This document shows, in pieces, positions 1 through 9,076 of a stretch of DNA of 35,646 nt (position 1 is its first letter; each line of letters begins with the position of its first letter). A program made the position numbers and the translations under genes. A model generated the notes under the pieces. The model searched no databases. It saw only the letters and a list, made by a program, of their open reading frames with translations, and was not told the DNA's origin. Source of the DNA: Candidatus Moraniibacteriota bacterium (GTDB lineage Bacteria; Patescibacteriota; Minisyncoccia; JAHIHE01; JAGLIN01); assembly GCA_030638895.1 (NCBI GenBank), contig DAOWDS010000014.1:1-35646 (forward strand), read 5' to 3'.

Positions 1-217
1 GGACCGAAAAATCAATTGAATTCAGAAAGCTCTGGAAATGATAGATTATAGCGTCTTGCTCGTCAATTGATTTCAAGGAGAAATTAATTGACGAAACCAT
101 TAAAACGGATTTTATACTTCCATTTTTCATTAAAACAACACTGTCTTTTATTTCAGCAATTTCAAGATATTTTTGAGAACTAAGACCCTTTTTATTTTGT
201 TTTTCTGGAGTGGACAT
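1..217 (-). CDS. TraC-like type IV secretion protein, N-terminal part (cut by window edge)
   Basis: Reading leftwards from an ATG at 217, this frame stays open to the window edge (72 codons). The start resembles TraC-domain proteins that follow PrgI-family genes in Patescibacteria: a short basic N-terminus, then a beta-rich segment (EIKDSVVLMKNGSIKSVLMV) and an FSLKSIDEQDAIIYHFQSFL helix. The family is associated with VirB4/TraC-type ATPase machinery, and the rest of the gene lies outside the window. It is the last visible gene of the leftward block 4260-1. A 310-bp gap holding an inverted repeat separates it from the PrgI gene. No Shine-Dalgarno is visible before the ATG. Family call is from sequence pattern and context; exact function is inferred. 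Confidence 0.65.
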   Translation of the reverse strand, partial: MSTPEKQNKKGLSSQKYLEIAEIKDSVVLMKNGSIKSVLMVSSINFSLKSIDEQDAIIYHFQSFLNSIDFSV

Positions 218-322
218 AATATATAATTTTAAGTTTATTTAATGTATTTCTAAATTCAATAATTTTTATAAAATATCAAGATATAAATCTTTTTTAATTT
301 TCATTGAATGATCAATTTTCAA

Positions 323-488
323 ATTGTCATTGCGAGAAGGCTAAACGAGTGAAGTGAGAGAAAAGCCGACGCGGCAATCCCGAAACTAAGAGCATTAAAC
401 CGTAATATAATATTATACGATACTAACCTCGGGATTGCTTCGTCATTCCACTTCGCTATCGCTCCGCTTCATTCCTCACAATGACAAT
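323..488. repeat. Inverted-repeat element (REP/MITE-like) filling the gap between the TraC-like and PrgI genes
   Basis: The ends ATTGTCATTGCGAG (323-336) and CTCACAATGACAAT (475-488) are inverted copies with one mismatch. Inside are further inverted parts: GCAATCCC near 374 against GGGATTGC near 431, and GAAGTGAGAG against CTCCGCTTCATTC. The whole 166 bp can fold as one long imperfect hairpin and has no coding capacity. Together with flanking AT-rich DNA it accounts for the 310-bp gene-free stretch 218-527. Its base composition is clearly richer in GC than its surroundings. Confidence 0.8.
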
Positions 489-527
489 AGCGTTTGGAAA
501 TTCAGTCATTGGAAATTGGAAATTGAA

Positions 528-971
528 TTATATCTTATCTTTCGGCCTTGCTTTTATTTCATATGGCATACTAACAGAAGTACTGGTGTCAAGCAGCCAT
601 GATAATTCTTTAATCCTGTTTTTTGACACTGGGATTGCTTGGATTTCTTTTGGAGCCTGTTTTTTTTGTGTTTGTTTAAACATTCTTTCATCTGGCTCTC
701 TTCTCCAAACATAAAGATGCGAGGTAGTATAAAAATTTATTATATTTGATATCCACCTTGAAACAGTAAATCCTTTTGGCTTCCAAAAAGCAAAAGCTAA
801 AGTAAGAATAATCGTGGGAATAGCAATAACAATAAAAAAAGAAAGGCGAAAAAAAGTAAACGCAATAAGTAAGACTCCGAACCCGATAATTAGAAAAAGC
901 GCCTGTTTGCCGGTAAACGGACCCACTACTTTATCTTCTACATTTATAAATTGTGGAACGGAATATTGCAT
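528..971 (-). CDS. PrgI family membrane protein (type IV secretion-associated)
   Basis: A 147-residue protein starting MQYSVPQFINVEDKVVGPFT, the typical opening of PrgI-family proteins next to VirB4/TraC-like ATPases in Patescibacteria and Gram-positive conjugation loci. Two hydrophobic helices (about residues 24-42 and 46-65) follow, then the WKPKGFTVSRWI segment and a charged C-terminal tail. It is probably a small inner-membrane component of the secretion channel. It sits between the unknown 261-residue protein and the TraC-like gene on the same strand, matching the usual order. The tail (about residues 95-147) is low in recognisable structure. Family recognition is good; molecular role is inferred. 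Confidence 0.85.
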   Translation of the reverse strand: MQYSVPQFINVEDKVVGPFTGKQALFLIIGFGVLLIAFTFFRLSFFIVIAIPTIILTLAFAFWKPKGFTVSRWISNIINFYTTSHLYVWRREPDERMFKQTQKKQAPKEIQAIPVSKNRIKELSWLLDTSTSVSMPYEIKARPKDKI

Positions 972-1118
972 ATATTATGAATTATGAATCATGGTCTTTA
1001 AATTTTTTATTAAACCGCAAAATTAAAATATTCATTGGCTATTTAGATGTTGAGAGTTAAATGAATGTTGGTTATGGAATGTTGGTTATTTTTTGATTAT
1101 TATATCTTTAAAAAATAT

Positions 1119-1904
1119 TTATTCTTCATTCATTTTCGAAAAATCTATCTTTTTCATCCTCGTTGAATATGGCAGAAAAATTTTTTCGTCAACAGATTTT
1201 AAAATTAAATTAAGCTGTCTTCGTTCTTCTTCATTCATATTTTTTGTGTTTTTGTCATGATATACATATTGAACTCTTTCAAGATTTGAATGCTGATAAT
1301 ATCCCATTTTTTCCTTATAGTCTTTCATCCAAAATTTTACAAGAGGCTTCATCGGAATCGGCATGCTTTTAAGTTCAATTGATTTTCTGCTACTGATTTG
1401 CTGTTCTCCAACTATTGGATATTTTTTTATAAGAACCTCAATCGGTTTTAAAATTATCGTATCTGACATTCTTTCTCTTTCCTTCTCTTTTTCTATTTCC
1501 GCCATCCTTTCCATTTCCTCCTCTCTCTTTAAGAGCTGTTCTGTCAGCTTCTTCGGCTTCTCTTTTGGAATCTCTCCACCCAACTTCAAAATCTCATCTT
1601 CAATACCGGGGAAATAGTCTTTGATGGGGTAGAAAATTTCGGTGAGAATTATTAGAGTTATTTCTTTTGAATCTTCATCGCTTGAATTTAATTTCTTTTT
1701 TATTTCATCTCGCATATTTTCTATCGCAGCTTCTTTAAAAACAGTTCTATAAATAATATCATTAAGTTCTTTCAATTTAAATCTTTCAAATTTATTTTTT
1801 TTTACTATTTTAATAATCACATCAACCGCTTCTACGCTGGAAAGAAAATCCGAGATATGATTAGGAAGTTTATTTATTTTTTTTTCAAAATTATCATCTA
1901 TCAT
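1119..1904 (-). CDS. Hypothetical charged protein in the type IV secretion block
   Basis: I do not recognise the family. The ATG at 1904 gives 261 residues; a TTG four codons upstream (1916) is possible but unsupported by a ribosome site. The protein has no signal peptide or membrane helix. Residues about 1-115 look helical. A very charged segment rich in Glu, Lys, Arg and Met around residues 118-148 looks like a coiled coil, followed by a predicted mixed domain with IILKPIEVLIKKYPIVGE. It lies directly after the VirB6-like gene and before PrgI, all reading leftwards, which suggests a soluble cytoplasmic partner or regulator of the secretion apparatus. That role is inference from position only. 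Confidence 0.7.
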   Translation of the reverse strand: MIDDNFEKKINKLPNHISDFLSSVEAVDVIIKIVKKNKFERFKLKELNDIIYRTVFKEAAIENMRDEIKKKLNSSDEDSKEITLIILTEIFYPIKDYFPGIEDEILKLGGEIPKEKPKKLTEQLLKREEEMERMAEIEKEKERERMSDTIILKPIEVLIKKYPIVGEQQISSRKSIELKSMPIPMKPLVKFWMKDYKEKMGYYQHSNLERVQYVYHDKNTKNMNEEERRQLNLILKSVDEKIFLPYSTRMKKIDFSKMNEE

Positions 1905-1923
1905 AATAATAAACAATTACTTA

Positions 1924-4260
1924 TTACCCCCCCCATCTCTTATCTGTCATCACATATTTGAGAGCATCTTTATGTTTTGCTTGTCTAGGGCCAGGTGTGG
2001 CTACAAGAACTTTAAGTTCTTCAATAATAATGTCTCTTTGCGCTCCTGTTGTTGTTCCTGTTGAACTTGAAATCTGAAGTTTATTTGTGTATTCTACAGC
2101 TTCTCTTAATTGCGCGTCATTAAGATCTCCTAAAGATTTTAATTCATTAATAAACTTCGTATATTCGCCTTCTTCTTCACTAGCCATAGACATAAGAACG
2201 GGATGGTCAGGGTCGGTCCTATCCATAGATTTAAATGAATCTTTGATTGACCTTGAAGTCTCTTTTGATCCTTTTTCAAGAGTAGCCACAAGCTTTGCCA
2301 CATCAATATCAACATTACCAGAACCGTCTCTTAATCCTTTAATATTGCTAGGATCTTTTTGATAATCCGCAAAGTTTTCTTTTTCTTCTCTTGTTTTTGA
2401 TTCATGAAATTTTTTATATTCATCTTTACCAAGACTATCTTTTAATTGATCCTCTACTACATTATCTTTAAGAGCATCTTCTTTGATCTTATTATAATCT
2501 CCATCAGCAACTAATTTTCTAACTTTTTTTCTTTTATTTTCCTCATCTAAAATTAAATCTGGTCTAACTTTTTCTTGTTCTGAGGTTTTCATATCGTGCG
2601 CAGATGATCTTCCATGAGCGCTCATAAACGCATCTTTGTCAAATTCTTTTACAGCTTCTTGTCCTACAACCTTACCTTTCTTATTTACTTTGTCTCGCAT
2701 TATTACTTTGCCGTCAGCGCCTATTTTGTCTTTTGAAAATAATTTTGTCAAATTTTCATCAGTCATTTTTCTTCCAGAATCCTTACTTAGTAGATTAAAC
2801 ATAGCTTGCGTCCTTTCAGCTTTTTTATTCATATTAAGCTTAGGACTATCAACATAATTCTTTTTATCCACATCAGTCATTCTGTCCATAAGCTTCTCTT
2901 CTATGGCAACTTTTTCTTGATGCTTCTCTGCCTGCGCTACTTCTTGCTTAATCTTCATCTCTCCTATAAATGGTATTTTCTTTATTACTCCGCCCGCTGT
3001 TTTGGCTAATTTGTTATATTCTTTAAATCTTCCTTCTGTTTTTCCCTTTAACGTTGAATGAATTCTGCCAGCAGGAGCTCCTACCGCCCTTTTTCCTGTC
3101 CCACCTGCCAATTTAACTCCAGCCCAAGTTCCCATGGCAATTTTGCCGATTCCCATTGTGCCTCCAATAAGCGCGCCGGAGCCAGCCATGCCAAGCTGCT
3201 TGGTTACTGGAATAACCATCAAAAGCATTGCTATAGAAACACAATAAGGAATAATTTCAGCAATTACAGCAGTAACCCCATCTAGTCCGGCCTTTGAAGT
3301 TGGAGAACTATATGTCGTCAGCGAGATTGCCATTTGGCTTGATAAATATACAAAAAATACAAAAATAGGTCCGAATAAAGAATATTCAAATAATTTTTTC
3401 CACCAAGTTGCGGCATGACTGCTCAATCCCGGTATTATTATTCCCAAAAAAGCAACTGGGGAAAGAACAACTAAAATTGCAAGGACAGTTAAACGAATAA
3501 GCAAAAATCCCGCCAACAAAATATAAACAAATCCCATAATCAAAGTAAAAATTGCGGCAAAGCTTACTCCAATTGCATTTTCCATGCTCAGGCCCGTCTC
3601 ATTCTTGACATTGCCGCCAATATCATAAGTTGCTAAAAACACATTGTCAACAATTGATGTCAAATTTCCCATCGCGCCATTGCTTTGGCCAAAACCATTG
3701 TCCATCCAGCTAATTATCTCATACATAAAAACTTGTCCTAAGTCAATAATAATAAGCGCTACTATCGCGCTAAAATTTATTAAAAACAAGGCTATTATAA
3801 ACTTAAGAAGAAGACTTTTAACGCCATATTTTGAAAAACGAAGAATTGTTGAAAAAGCAATAAGAAGAAGTATAAAAATAAAAAATGTGTTAGCAAAATC
3901 ACGAATTACCTCCCATCCGGGCATAATAGGATTAGCCGGATTGTTAAAATCAAAAACTGCGGTATAAATTCCGGGTTCAAGCATCACATCAACAAGATAC
4001 GCGCCAATTTTTACAACAAAAGCGGCAGCCCATAAACAAACGTAAGATACTAAATATAAGACAGAAAACACAATTTTAGACATAAGTCCACCCACAACAT
4101 CCCATGCATCCGCTGCGCTTGCTTTATGAATCGGCATACTAATACTTATCACCGCTATCAATAACAGAAAATATTTTTGTTTTAACACGCTTTGAGATAG
4201 ATTGAAAGATGTCGCTATACTTATAAAATTAGCGAAACAGCTTCTAATTTTTTTAAACAT
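1924..4260 (-). CDS. VirB6/TrbL-like polytopic membrane protein of a type IV secretion system
   Basis: A 778-residue protein with two halves. The first about 370 residues carry many hydrophobic helices, beginning with a signal-like segment (FLLLIAVISISMPIHKASA, about residues 31-49). They include the loop GWEVIRDFANTFFIFILLLIA and the LVVLSPVAFLGIIIPG segment typical of TrbL/VirB6-like channel proteins of Patescibacteria. The remaining about 400 residues are highly charged, Lys/Glu/Asp rich and probably cytoplasmic. The family forms the inner-membrane pore of type IV secretion or conjugation machines. It is the first gene of the leftward block with the unknown protein, PrgI and TraC-like genes. 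No pilin (VirB2) or ATPase is visible here; they may lie beyond the left edge. The long charged tail is unusual and may bind a partner or DNA. Confidence 0.8.
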   Translation of the reverse strand: MFKKIRSCFANFISIATSFNLSQSVLKQKYFLLLIAVISISMPIHKASAADAWDVVGGLMSKIVFSVLYLVSYVCLWAAAFVVKIGAYLVDVMLEPGIYTAVFDFNNPANPIMPGWEVIRDFANTFFIFILLLIAFSTILRFSKYGVKSLLLKFIIALFLINFSAIVALIIIDLGQVFMYEIISWMDNGFGQSNGAMGNLTSIVDNVFLATYDIGGNVKNETGLSMENAIGVSFAAIFTLIMGFVYILLAGFLLIRLTVLAILVVLSPVAFLGIIIPGLSSHAATWWKKLFEYSLFGPIFVFFVYLSSQMAISLTTYSSPTSKAGLDGVTAVIAEIIPYCVSIAMLLMVIPVTKQLGMAGSGALIGGTMGIGKIAMGTWAGVKLAGGTGKRAVGAPAGRIHSTLKGKTEGRFKEYNKLAKTAGGVIKKIPFIGEMKIKQEVAQAEKHQEKVAIEEKLMDRMTDVDKKNYVDSPKLNMNKKAERTQAMFNLLSKDSGRKMTDENLTKLFSKDKIGADGKVIMRDKVNKKGKVVGQEAVKEFDKDAFMSAHGRSSAHDMKTSEQEKVRPDLILDEENKRKKVRKLVADGDYNKIKEDALKDNVVEDQLKDSLGKDEYKKFHESKTREEKENFADYQKDPSNIKGLRDGSGNVDIDVAKLVATLEKGSKETSRSIKDSFKSMDRTDPDHPVLMSMASEEEGEYTKFINELKSLGDLNDAQLREAVEYTNKLQISSSTGTTTGAQRDIIIEELKVLVATPGPRQAKHKDALKYVMTDKRWGG

Positions 4261-4393
4261 AATGATATAAATAACTTAATAAAATCCTTTTTTATTATAA
4301 ATAAATTAAAAATTATATAAAAACTTAATTTATTATACCATAAAATAAATAAAAGCAAAATCCCGCAATTGTGTTTGACCTCTATTTGCGCCT

Positions 4394-5224
4394 CTATTTG
4401 CGCTGAATTATCTCCGACAATTTTTTCCAGTCATCCAATCCCAATTCCTGCGCCCGAGCTTTCAAATCTATTTCCGCATACGATAAAATTTCTTCGCTTT
4501 GTTTTTTATCAAGCTGCAAACCAGACGAAAGATTATTTACTAATTTTTTTCGTTTGGCTGAAAATCCGATTTTCATAATTCTGAATAGATTTTTATAATA
4601 TTCTTTTGAAAAATCACGCTTAATATCGATTATTTTTAAAATCGCTGAATCAACTTTCGGACAAGGATAGAAAGAGGTGTTTTTTACAAAATCAATAATT
4701 TTCGGCTCTCCGTATGTTTGAACGCCAAGCGCTATCATACTTAATTTTCCAGGTTTTGCGCAAATTCTTTCTGCCACTTCTTTTTGCGTCAATAATACAA
4801 TAATTTTCGGCAGAACATCATTTTCCAAAAACAATTTTATAATAGGAGAAGTTATGTAGTATGGAATATTTGAAACAAGTTTAAATTTTCCGTTTTCAGA
4901 ATATTTTTGGACAAGCTCTCTTATGTTTATTTGTAAAATATCATTATTGATAACTTCCACATTTTCAAATTTATTCTTTAGCATTTGCGAAATTTTGACG
5001 TCCTTTTCAATAGAAACAACTTTTCTGCATTTTTCCGAAAGTTCCTTTGTTAAAATTCCAAGTCCCGGACCAATTTCAAAAACAACATCATCGCTGTTTA
5101 AATCTGAACAAATAATAATTTTTTTAAGAACTTTTTCGTCAATTAAAAAATTCTGTCCTAAGCTTTTGAGAATTTTAAGATCTTCTTTTTTAAAAATATT
5201 TTTTATTTCTTCTTTTGATAACAT
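4394..5224 (-). CDS. rsmA: 16S rRNA (adenine1518/1519-N6)-dimethyltransferase RsmA (KsgA)
   Basis: A 276-residue Rossmann methyltransferase that would dimethylate two adenines in the 3'-terminal helix of 16S rRNA during small-subunit maturation, using S-adenosylmethionine. Recognisable parts in order: the KsgA N-terminal signature GQNFLIDEKVLKKII, SAM-binding motif I VFEIGPGLGILTKEL, acidic end of strand 2 (SIEKD), the catalytic NIPYYITSPI motif, and the C-terminal helical domain with SAKRKKLVNNL. Length is normal for the family. The stop codon lies inside a 12-bp tandem duplication (CGCAAATAGAGG twice, around 4380-4403), so both copies carry an in-frame-looking stop. About 100 bp of AT-rich DNA separates it from the upstream helicase gene, which runs the same way. 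Confidence 0.95.
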   Translation of the reverse strand: MLSKEEIKNIFKKEDLKILKSLGQNFLIDEKVLKKIIICSDLNSDDVVFEIGPGLGILTKELSEKCRKVVSIEKDVKISQMLKNKFENVEVINNDILQINIRELVQKYSENGKFKLVSNIPYYITSPIIKLFLENDVLPKIIVLLTQKEVAERICAKPGKLSMIALGVQTYGEPKIIDFVKNTSFYPCPKVDSAILKIIDIKRDFSKEYYKNLFRIMKIGFSAKRKKLVNNLSSGLQLDKKQSEEILSYAEIDLKARAQELGLDDWKKLSEIIQRK

Positions 5225-5323
5225 ATTTTGGAATTTGGAATGAATTTTGAATAACTCAACTTTTAAACATCGCTGTTATTCTAAACAATTTGACAATGTA
5301 GCAATACAACAATAGAGCTATAT

Positions 5324-7369
5324 TCAATCAACATTAATATAATTAGATTCACTAGCATCTCCATCTAAATAATTATATCCCTGATTTTGAAAATCAACTA
5401 GATGTTTTGGTATGTCAGCAATAAATCTTGAAGGATAATTTGCCTGAGTTGATCCAAAAATTCTCCTTACTTTCGCAAATATAAGATGAACTTTGTTTTT
5501 TGCTCTTGTTATGCCAACATAACACAATCTCCTTTCCTCTTCCATTTCAGAAAGATTATCCAAACTCATAGAATGAGGAAGAAGCCCTTCTTCAAGTCCG
5601 ATAATAAAAACCGCGTCATATTCCAATCCCTTCGCGGAATGCAATGTCATTAGAGTTGCCGCATCCTGATTATCGTCTATATTATCTAAATCAGTAGCTA
5701 GCGCAACTTCTTCTAAAAATAGCTTTATAGCTTCTTTTGTCGGAAATTTGTCATATTTTTCAATAGCGGTAAAAAGTTCTTGGACATTTTCCCATCTATT
5801 TTTTCCTTCTTCCGTGCCATCTATAATATATTCTTTATAATTTATAGACTTTAAAAAAAAGTTCAAAAATTGGCTGATTTTCATTTCGGACATTTTTTTC
5901 TCACACTCTTTTATTATATTCGCAAAATCCGTTATGCTGTTTATTCTTTTTTTTGTGATATTATTATGTTCAAGTCCGACAATCGCTTCTATTATATTTA
6001 TTTTTTCTTTTTTCGCCGCATCAACAATTTTTTTAAAAGTGGTTTTTCCTATTCCTCTTCTGGGAATATTTATTATTCTTTCAAAACTTAGAAGATCGTT
6101 CGGATTTTGCATAAAACGAAAATATGCCGTAATGTTCCTTACTTCTTTTCTCATATAAAATTTTATACCGCCCACAATTCTATAAGGAACGTTGTAACGA
6201 ATAAACATTTCCTCTATTGATCTTGACTGAGCGTTTGTCCTATATAAGATAGCTATATCCCTAAGTTTTACGTTCTTCTGAACATTTAATTTTGCAATTT
6301 CGGACACAATAAATTCTGCTTCTCCTTTTTCATCCGCAGCCTCATAAACAATAATTGGCTGATCAGATTTTTTACTTGAAAAAAGATTCTTTTCTTTTCG
6401 ATTAATGTTTTTTGAAATTATGCTATAAGAAGCATCTAAAATTTCCTGAGTTGATCTGTAATTTTGCTCGAGAAGGACAGTTTTTGCTCCAGGATAGTTT
6501 TTTTCAAATTCTAATATATTTCTAATGTCAGCTCCGCGCCACTTATAAATACTTTGCCAGTCATCACCGACAACAAAAATATTTTTATATTTTTTACTAA
6601 GAAGATTTATTAATTTGTATTGAGCATAGTTGGTGTCTTGATATTCATCAACCATTATATATTTAAATTTTCTCTGATATTTTTTCAAAACGTCCGGATA
6701 ATTTGAAAAAAGTATTATGGTTTGCATAATTAGATCATCAAAATCAAAAGCGTGGCTTTCTTTAAGTTCTCTTTGATATAAATTATAAATTTTGCTTACA
6801 TTTTCTTGAAAAAAACCATCAACCATATTTCCATATTTTTTAGGAGTTTTTAGTTCGTTTTTCGCATTAGAAATTTCTGTAAGAACAGCTTTCGGATTAA
6901 ACTGTTCTCTGTCTATTTGTAATTTTTTTATTATCTTCTTTATAATAACTTTTTGATCGTCGCTATCAAAAATAACAAAATCTTTTTTAAATCCAATAAC
7001 TCCCGCTTCTTTACGCAAAATTTTTACACAAAGACTGTGAAAAGTACAAATTGTTGGAAAATCAACGGGGAAAGAGACGAGATGAGAATTAAAAGCGACT
7101 ACATGTCTCGGCCTTTGAGAGTTCTTAGGGTATATGCTATTAAGTAAAAATATTACCCTTTTTTTCATTTCTCCAGCAGCCTTGTTTGTAAATGTGATAG
7201 CAAGAATATTATCGGGTTTAGATTTTTTGTTTGCTATTATATAGACTATTCTGTGCGTTAAAACTCTTGTTTTTCCGGATCCGGGACCAGCAATTACTAA
7301 AACAGGGCCCTCTGTAATTAAGATCGCCTCTTTTTGTTTTTCGTTCAAATTTTCTAAAATATCAATCAT
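5324..7369 (-). CDS. UvrD/PcrA-type ATP-dependent DNA helicase with an insertion between motifs Ia and Ib
   Basis: A 681-residue superfamily 1A helicase acting in repair and replication-conflict resolution. Visible motifs: Q-motif LNEKQKEAI, Walker A AGPGSGKT (residues 27-34), Ia TFTNKAAGEMKKRV, Ib CTFHSLC, Walker B MVDEYQDTNYAQ, GDDWQSIYKWRGA, LEQNYRS, TLHSAKGLEYDAVFI and VGITRAK. Between motif Ia and TFHSLC there are about 36 residues where PcrA-type proteins usually have about 14. The extra part (roughly DNA 7060-7145) reads like translated repeat DNA (see findings). Otherwise length and motif order are normal, so the enzyme is probably active. The gene ends with TGA, supporting use of TGA as stop here. 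It could be called pcrA or uvrD; I cannot separate them. Confidence 0.93.
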   Translation of the reverse strand: MIDILENLNEKQKEAILITEGPVLVIAGPGSGKTRVLTHRIVYIIANKKSKPDNILAITFTNKAAGEMKKRVIFLLNSIYPKNSQRPRHVVAFNSHLVSFPVDFPTICTFHSLCVKILRKEAGVIGFKKDFVIFDSDDQKVIIKKIIKKLQIDREQFNPKAVLTEISNAKNELKTPKKYGNMVDGFFQENVSKIYNLYQRELKESHAFDFDDLIMQTIILFSNYPDVLKKYQRKFKYIMVDEYQDTNYAQYKLINLLSKKYKNIFVVGDDWQSIYKWRGADIRNILEFEKNYPGAKTVLLEQNYRSTQEILDASYSIISKNINRKEKNLFSSKKSDQPIIVYEAADEKGEAEFIVSEIAKLNVQKNVKLRDIAILYRTNAQSRSIEEMFIRYNVPYRIVGGIKFYMRKEVRNITAYFRFMQNPNDLLSFERIINIPRRGIGKTTFKKIVDAAKKEKINIIEAIVGLEHNNITKKRINSITDFANIIKECEKKMSEMKISQFLNFFLKSINYKEYIIDGTEEGKNRWENVQELFTAIEKYDKFPTKEAIKLFLEEVALATDLDNIDDNQDAATLMTLHSAKGLEYDAVFIIGLEEGLLPHSMSLDNLSEMEEERRLCYVGITRAKNKVHLIFAKVRRIFGSTQANYPSRFIADIPKHLVDFQNQGYNYLDGDASESNYINVD

Positions 7370-7523
7370 ATAATTATTATAGCATATAAAAGTCGTAGGA
7401 ACGAGATGTTATCCCGTTCTTTCCGCTTTTAAAATAGCCTGCGTACAATTTTTAGCCGATATTAAAATCAATCAATTATTATTCTATGCAAATATTATAT
7501 TTGTGTTATAATTATAATATTAT

Positions 7524-7613
7524 GACTTACGCGTTTGAATAAATAATATATATAAATGTCATGCTGAAACAATATCCTTCAACAGGCTCAGAATGACAGC
7601 AATCGCATAAGTC
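7524..7613. repeat. Short inverted-repeat element upstream of the histidine kinase
   Basis: The ends GACTTACGCG (7524-7533) and CGCATAAGTC (7604-7613) are inverted copies with one mismatch. The 90-bp interior holds a second inverted pair, GTCATGCTGA and the TCAGAATGAC run near 7588. There is no coding capacity. The right end GCAATCGCATAAGTCCTA recurs near 32173 and 35391, so this is one member of a dispersed family. It lies in the 268-bp gap between the divergent helicase and kinase genes, where their promoters should also be. Confidence 0.7.
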
Positions 7614-7637
7614 CTAAATATTTTATAAACAACAAAA

Positions 7638-8579
7638 ATGATAAGCAGCGCCATATACAAAAAAATTTTTAAAGATTGCAGAGAAAATAACCTAGGCCTT
7701 TGGCAATGTCCGGGTTTTTTATTTGTCGCAATGGGTTTTATTAATATCTGCTCTATGCTTGGAGCATATATTATCGTAAAAGAATATAACATTCCGGAAC
7801 TGGTTGTTTTTACTGTCAGCGTAATAAGCGTGCTTATTTTCAGCGTTGGATCTTCAATAACAAACGGGTTTCAGCAAATTGCTAATATAAATAGGATCAA
7901 ATCTGAATTTGTGTCAATTGCTTCTCATCAGCTTAAAGCTCCTCTTTCTGGAATGCGCTGGGCAACAGATGTTCTGCTTGGCGAAAAACAAGAATGCTTG
8001 TCTAGTAAACAAATAGAGTATCTAAAAGACATTCAAGAAAATACATCAAGGATGATAAGGCTTGTCAATGATCTTTTAGATGTCTCAAAGATTGAATCTG
8101 GTAAAATGGATATTAATTTACAAAACACAGATCTTTCTGACATCCTAAAAACCGTTATTAAAGAGCTTGATTCTTTTGCGCTGGCTCATAATACGAAATT
8201 AGAAGTTGATATTGATCAAAATATAAAATTAGTAAAAACCGATCCTATTAGAATAAAAATGGTGATGCAAAATTTTATTGATAATGCTATAAAATATACC
8301 GGATTAGAAAAAGGAGTAATCAAAATTTCACTAAAAAATAAAGATGATGAAGTATTTTTTTCAGTAAAGGATAATGGCTCTGGAATTCCCAAAAAAGACC
8401 AAAAAAAGATTTTTGACAAGTTTTTCAGATCCGGTAATATTGCTAAAAAACAAACCATTGGCACGGGACTAGGGCTTTATATTGCCAAAGCGGCAATTGA
8501 AGGTTCAAATGGAAGCATTGGATTTGAATCAAAAGAAAAAAGTGGAAGCACTTTTTGGTTTAGATTGCCAAGAATATAA
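7638..8579 (+). CDS. Membrane sensor histidine kinase
   Basis: A 313-residue kinase with two N-terminal membrane helices (about residues 27-47 and 54-74) and almost no extracellular domain, so the signal is probably sensed in the membrane or by a partner. The HisKA dimerisation domain carries the H-box ASHQLKAPLSGMRW with the phosphorylated His at residue 97. The ATPase domain shows the N-box NFIDNAIKYT, G1 DNGSGIP, F-box FDKFFRSG and G2 GTGLGLYIAKAAIE. A receiver-only response regulator follows 61 bp downstream on the same strand, so they are a likely cognate pair. The pilus operon starts 258 bp further on, but a regulatory link is only inference. No Shine-Dalgarno is seen before the ATG. 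Confidence 0.93.
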   Translation: MISSAIYKKIFKDCRENNLGLWQCPGFLFVAMGFINICSMLGAYIIVKEYNIPELVVFTVSVISVLIFSVGSSITNGFQQIANINRIKSEFVSIASHQLKAPLSGMRWATDVLLGEKQECLSSKQIEYLKDIQENTSRMIRLVNDLLDVSKIESGKMDINLQNTDLSDILKTVIKELDSFALAHNTKLEVDIDQNIKLVKTDPIRIKMVMQNFIDNAIKYTGLEKGVIKISLKNKDDEVFFSVKDNGSGIPKKDQKKIFDKFFRSGNIAKKQTIGTGLGLYIAKAAIEGSNGSIGFESKEKSGSTFWFRLPRI

Positions 8580-8640
8580 ATTTTGAATGAATTAATTTTA
8601 AAACAAGAAATAATAATATTCTAAATTTTTAATAAAAAAT

Positions 8641-9015
8641 ATGGACAATAAAAAAAAGATTCTCGTTATTGAAGACGAAGCGACTTTACAAAAAGCGCTT
8701 AACGAAGTTTTGGTTCAGGAAGGATATGAAGTTTTAAGCGCTCTTGATGGAATAAGCGGACTGGATTTAATTTTAAAAGAAAGTCCGGATTTAGTTCTTC
8801 TTGATATAATTTTACCAAAAATGGATGGTTTTGATGTGCTAAAAAGATTAAAAGAAAAGGGTTCCGAAGTTCCGATTATCATACTAACCAATCTTAGTGA
8901 TATAAATGATATACAAAAAGCGTTAGATTTAGGAGCTACTACCTATCTAGTTAAGGCCGATTTCCATTTAGAAGATGTTCTAAAAAAAATAAAAGAACTA
9001 TTATCTAAGAATTAA
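8641..9015 (+). CDS. Single-domain response regulator (CheY-like receiver)
   Basis: A 124-residue receiver with all active-site residues: acidic pair E11/D12, phospho-acceptor D55 in LVLLDIILP, T83 in IIILTN and K105 in YLVKAD. It has no DNA-binding or enzymatic output domain, so output must go through protein-protein contact or a phosphorelay. It follows the histidine kinase on the same strand and ends 258 bp before pilB. In many bacteria such stand-alone receivers act on motility or pili; here that is suggested by position only. Confidence 0.93.
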   Translation: MDNKKKILVIEDEATLQKALNEVLVQEGYEVLSALDGISGLDLILKESPDLVLLDIILPKMDGFDVLKRLKEKGSEVPIIILTNLSDINDIQKALDLGATTYLVKADFHLEDVLKKIKELLSKN

Positions 9016-9076
9016 AATTTTCCATACGTTGAAAAAAATTTTTTTTGTGATTAATAAATTATTGAGATTTATTATC

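Noticed and set aside
481-714. 77-codon plus-strand frame over the PrgI gene end
   Set aside because: It begins inside the inverted-repeat element and then runs antisense to the PrgI gene; the hydrophobic look is a mirror of that gene.
3058-3967. Open frames on the plus strand opposite the VirB6-like gene
   Set aside because: They have no ribosome site or family resemblance and lie fully inside a clear long gene on the other strand.
5324-5330. TGA recoded to glycine as in some CPR groups
   Set aside because: uvrD ends naturally at TGA in the expected place, and no gene in the window needs an in-frame TGA to be read through.
7050-7150. Intein in the helicase
   Set aside because: The extra segment is only about 22 residues with no splicing motifs.
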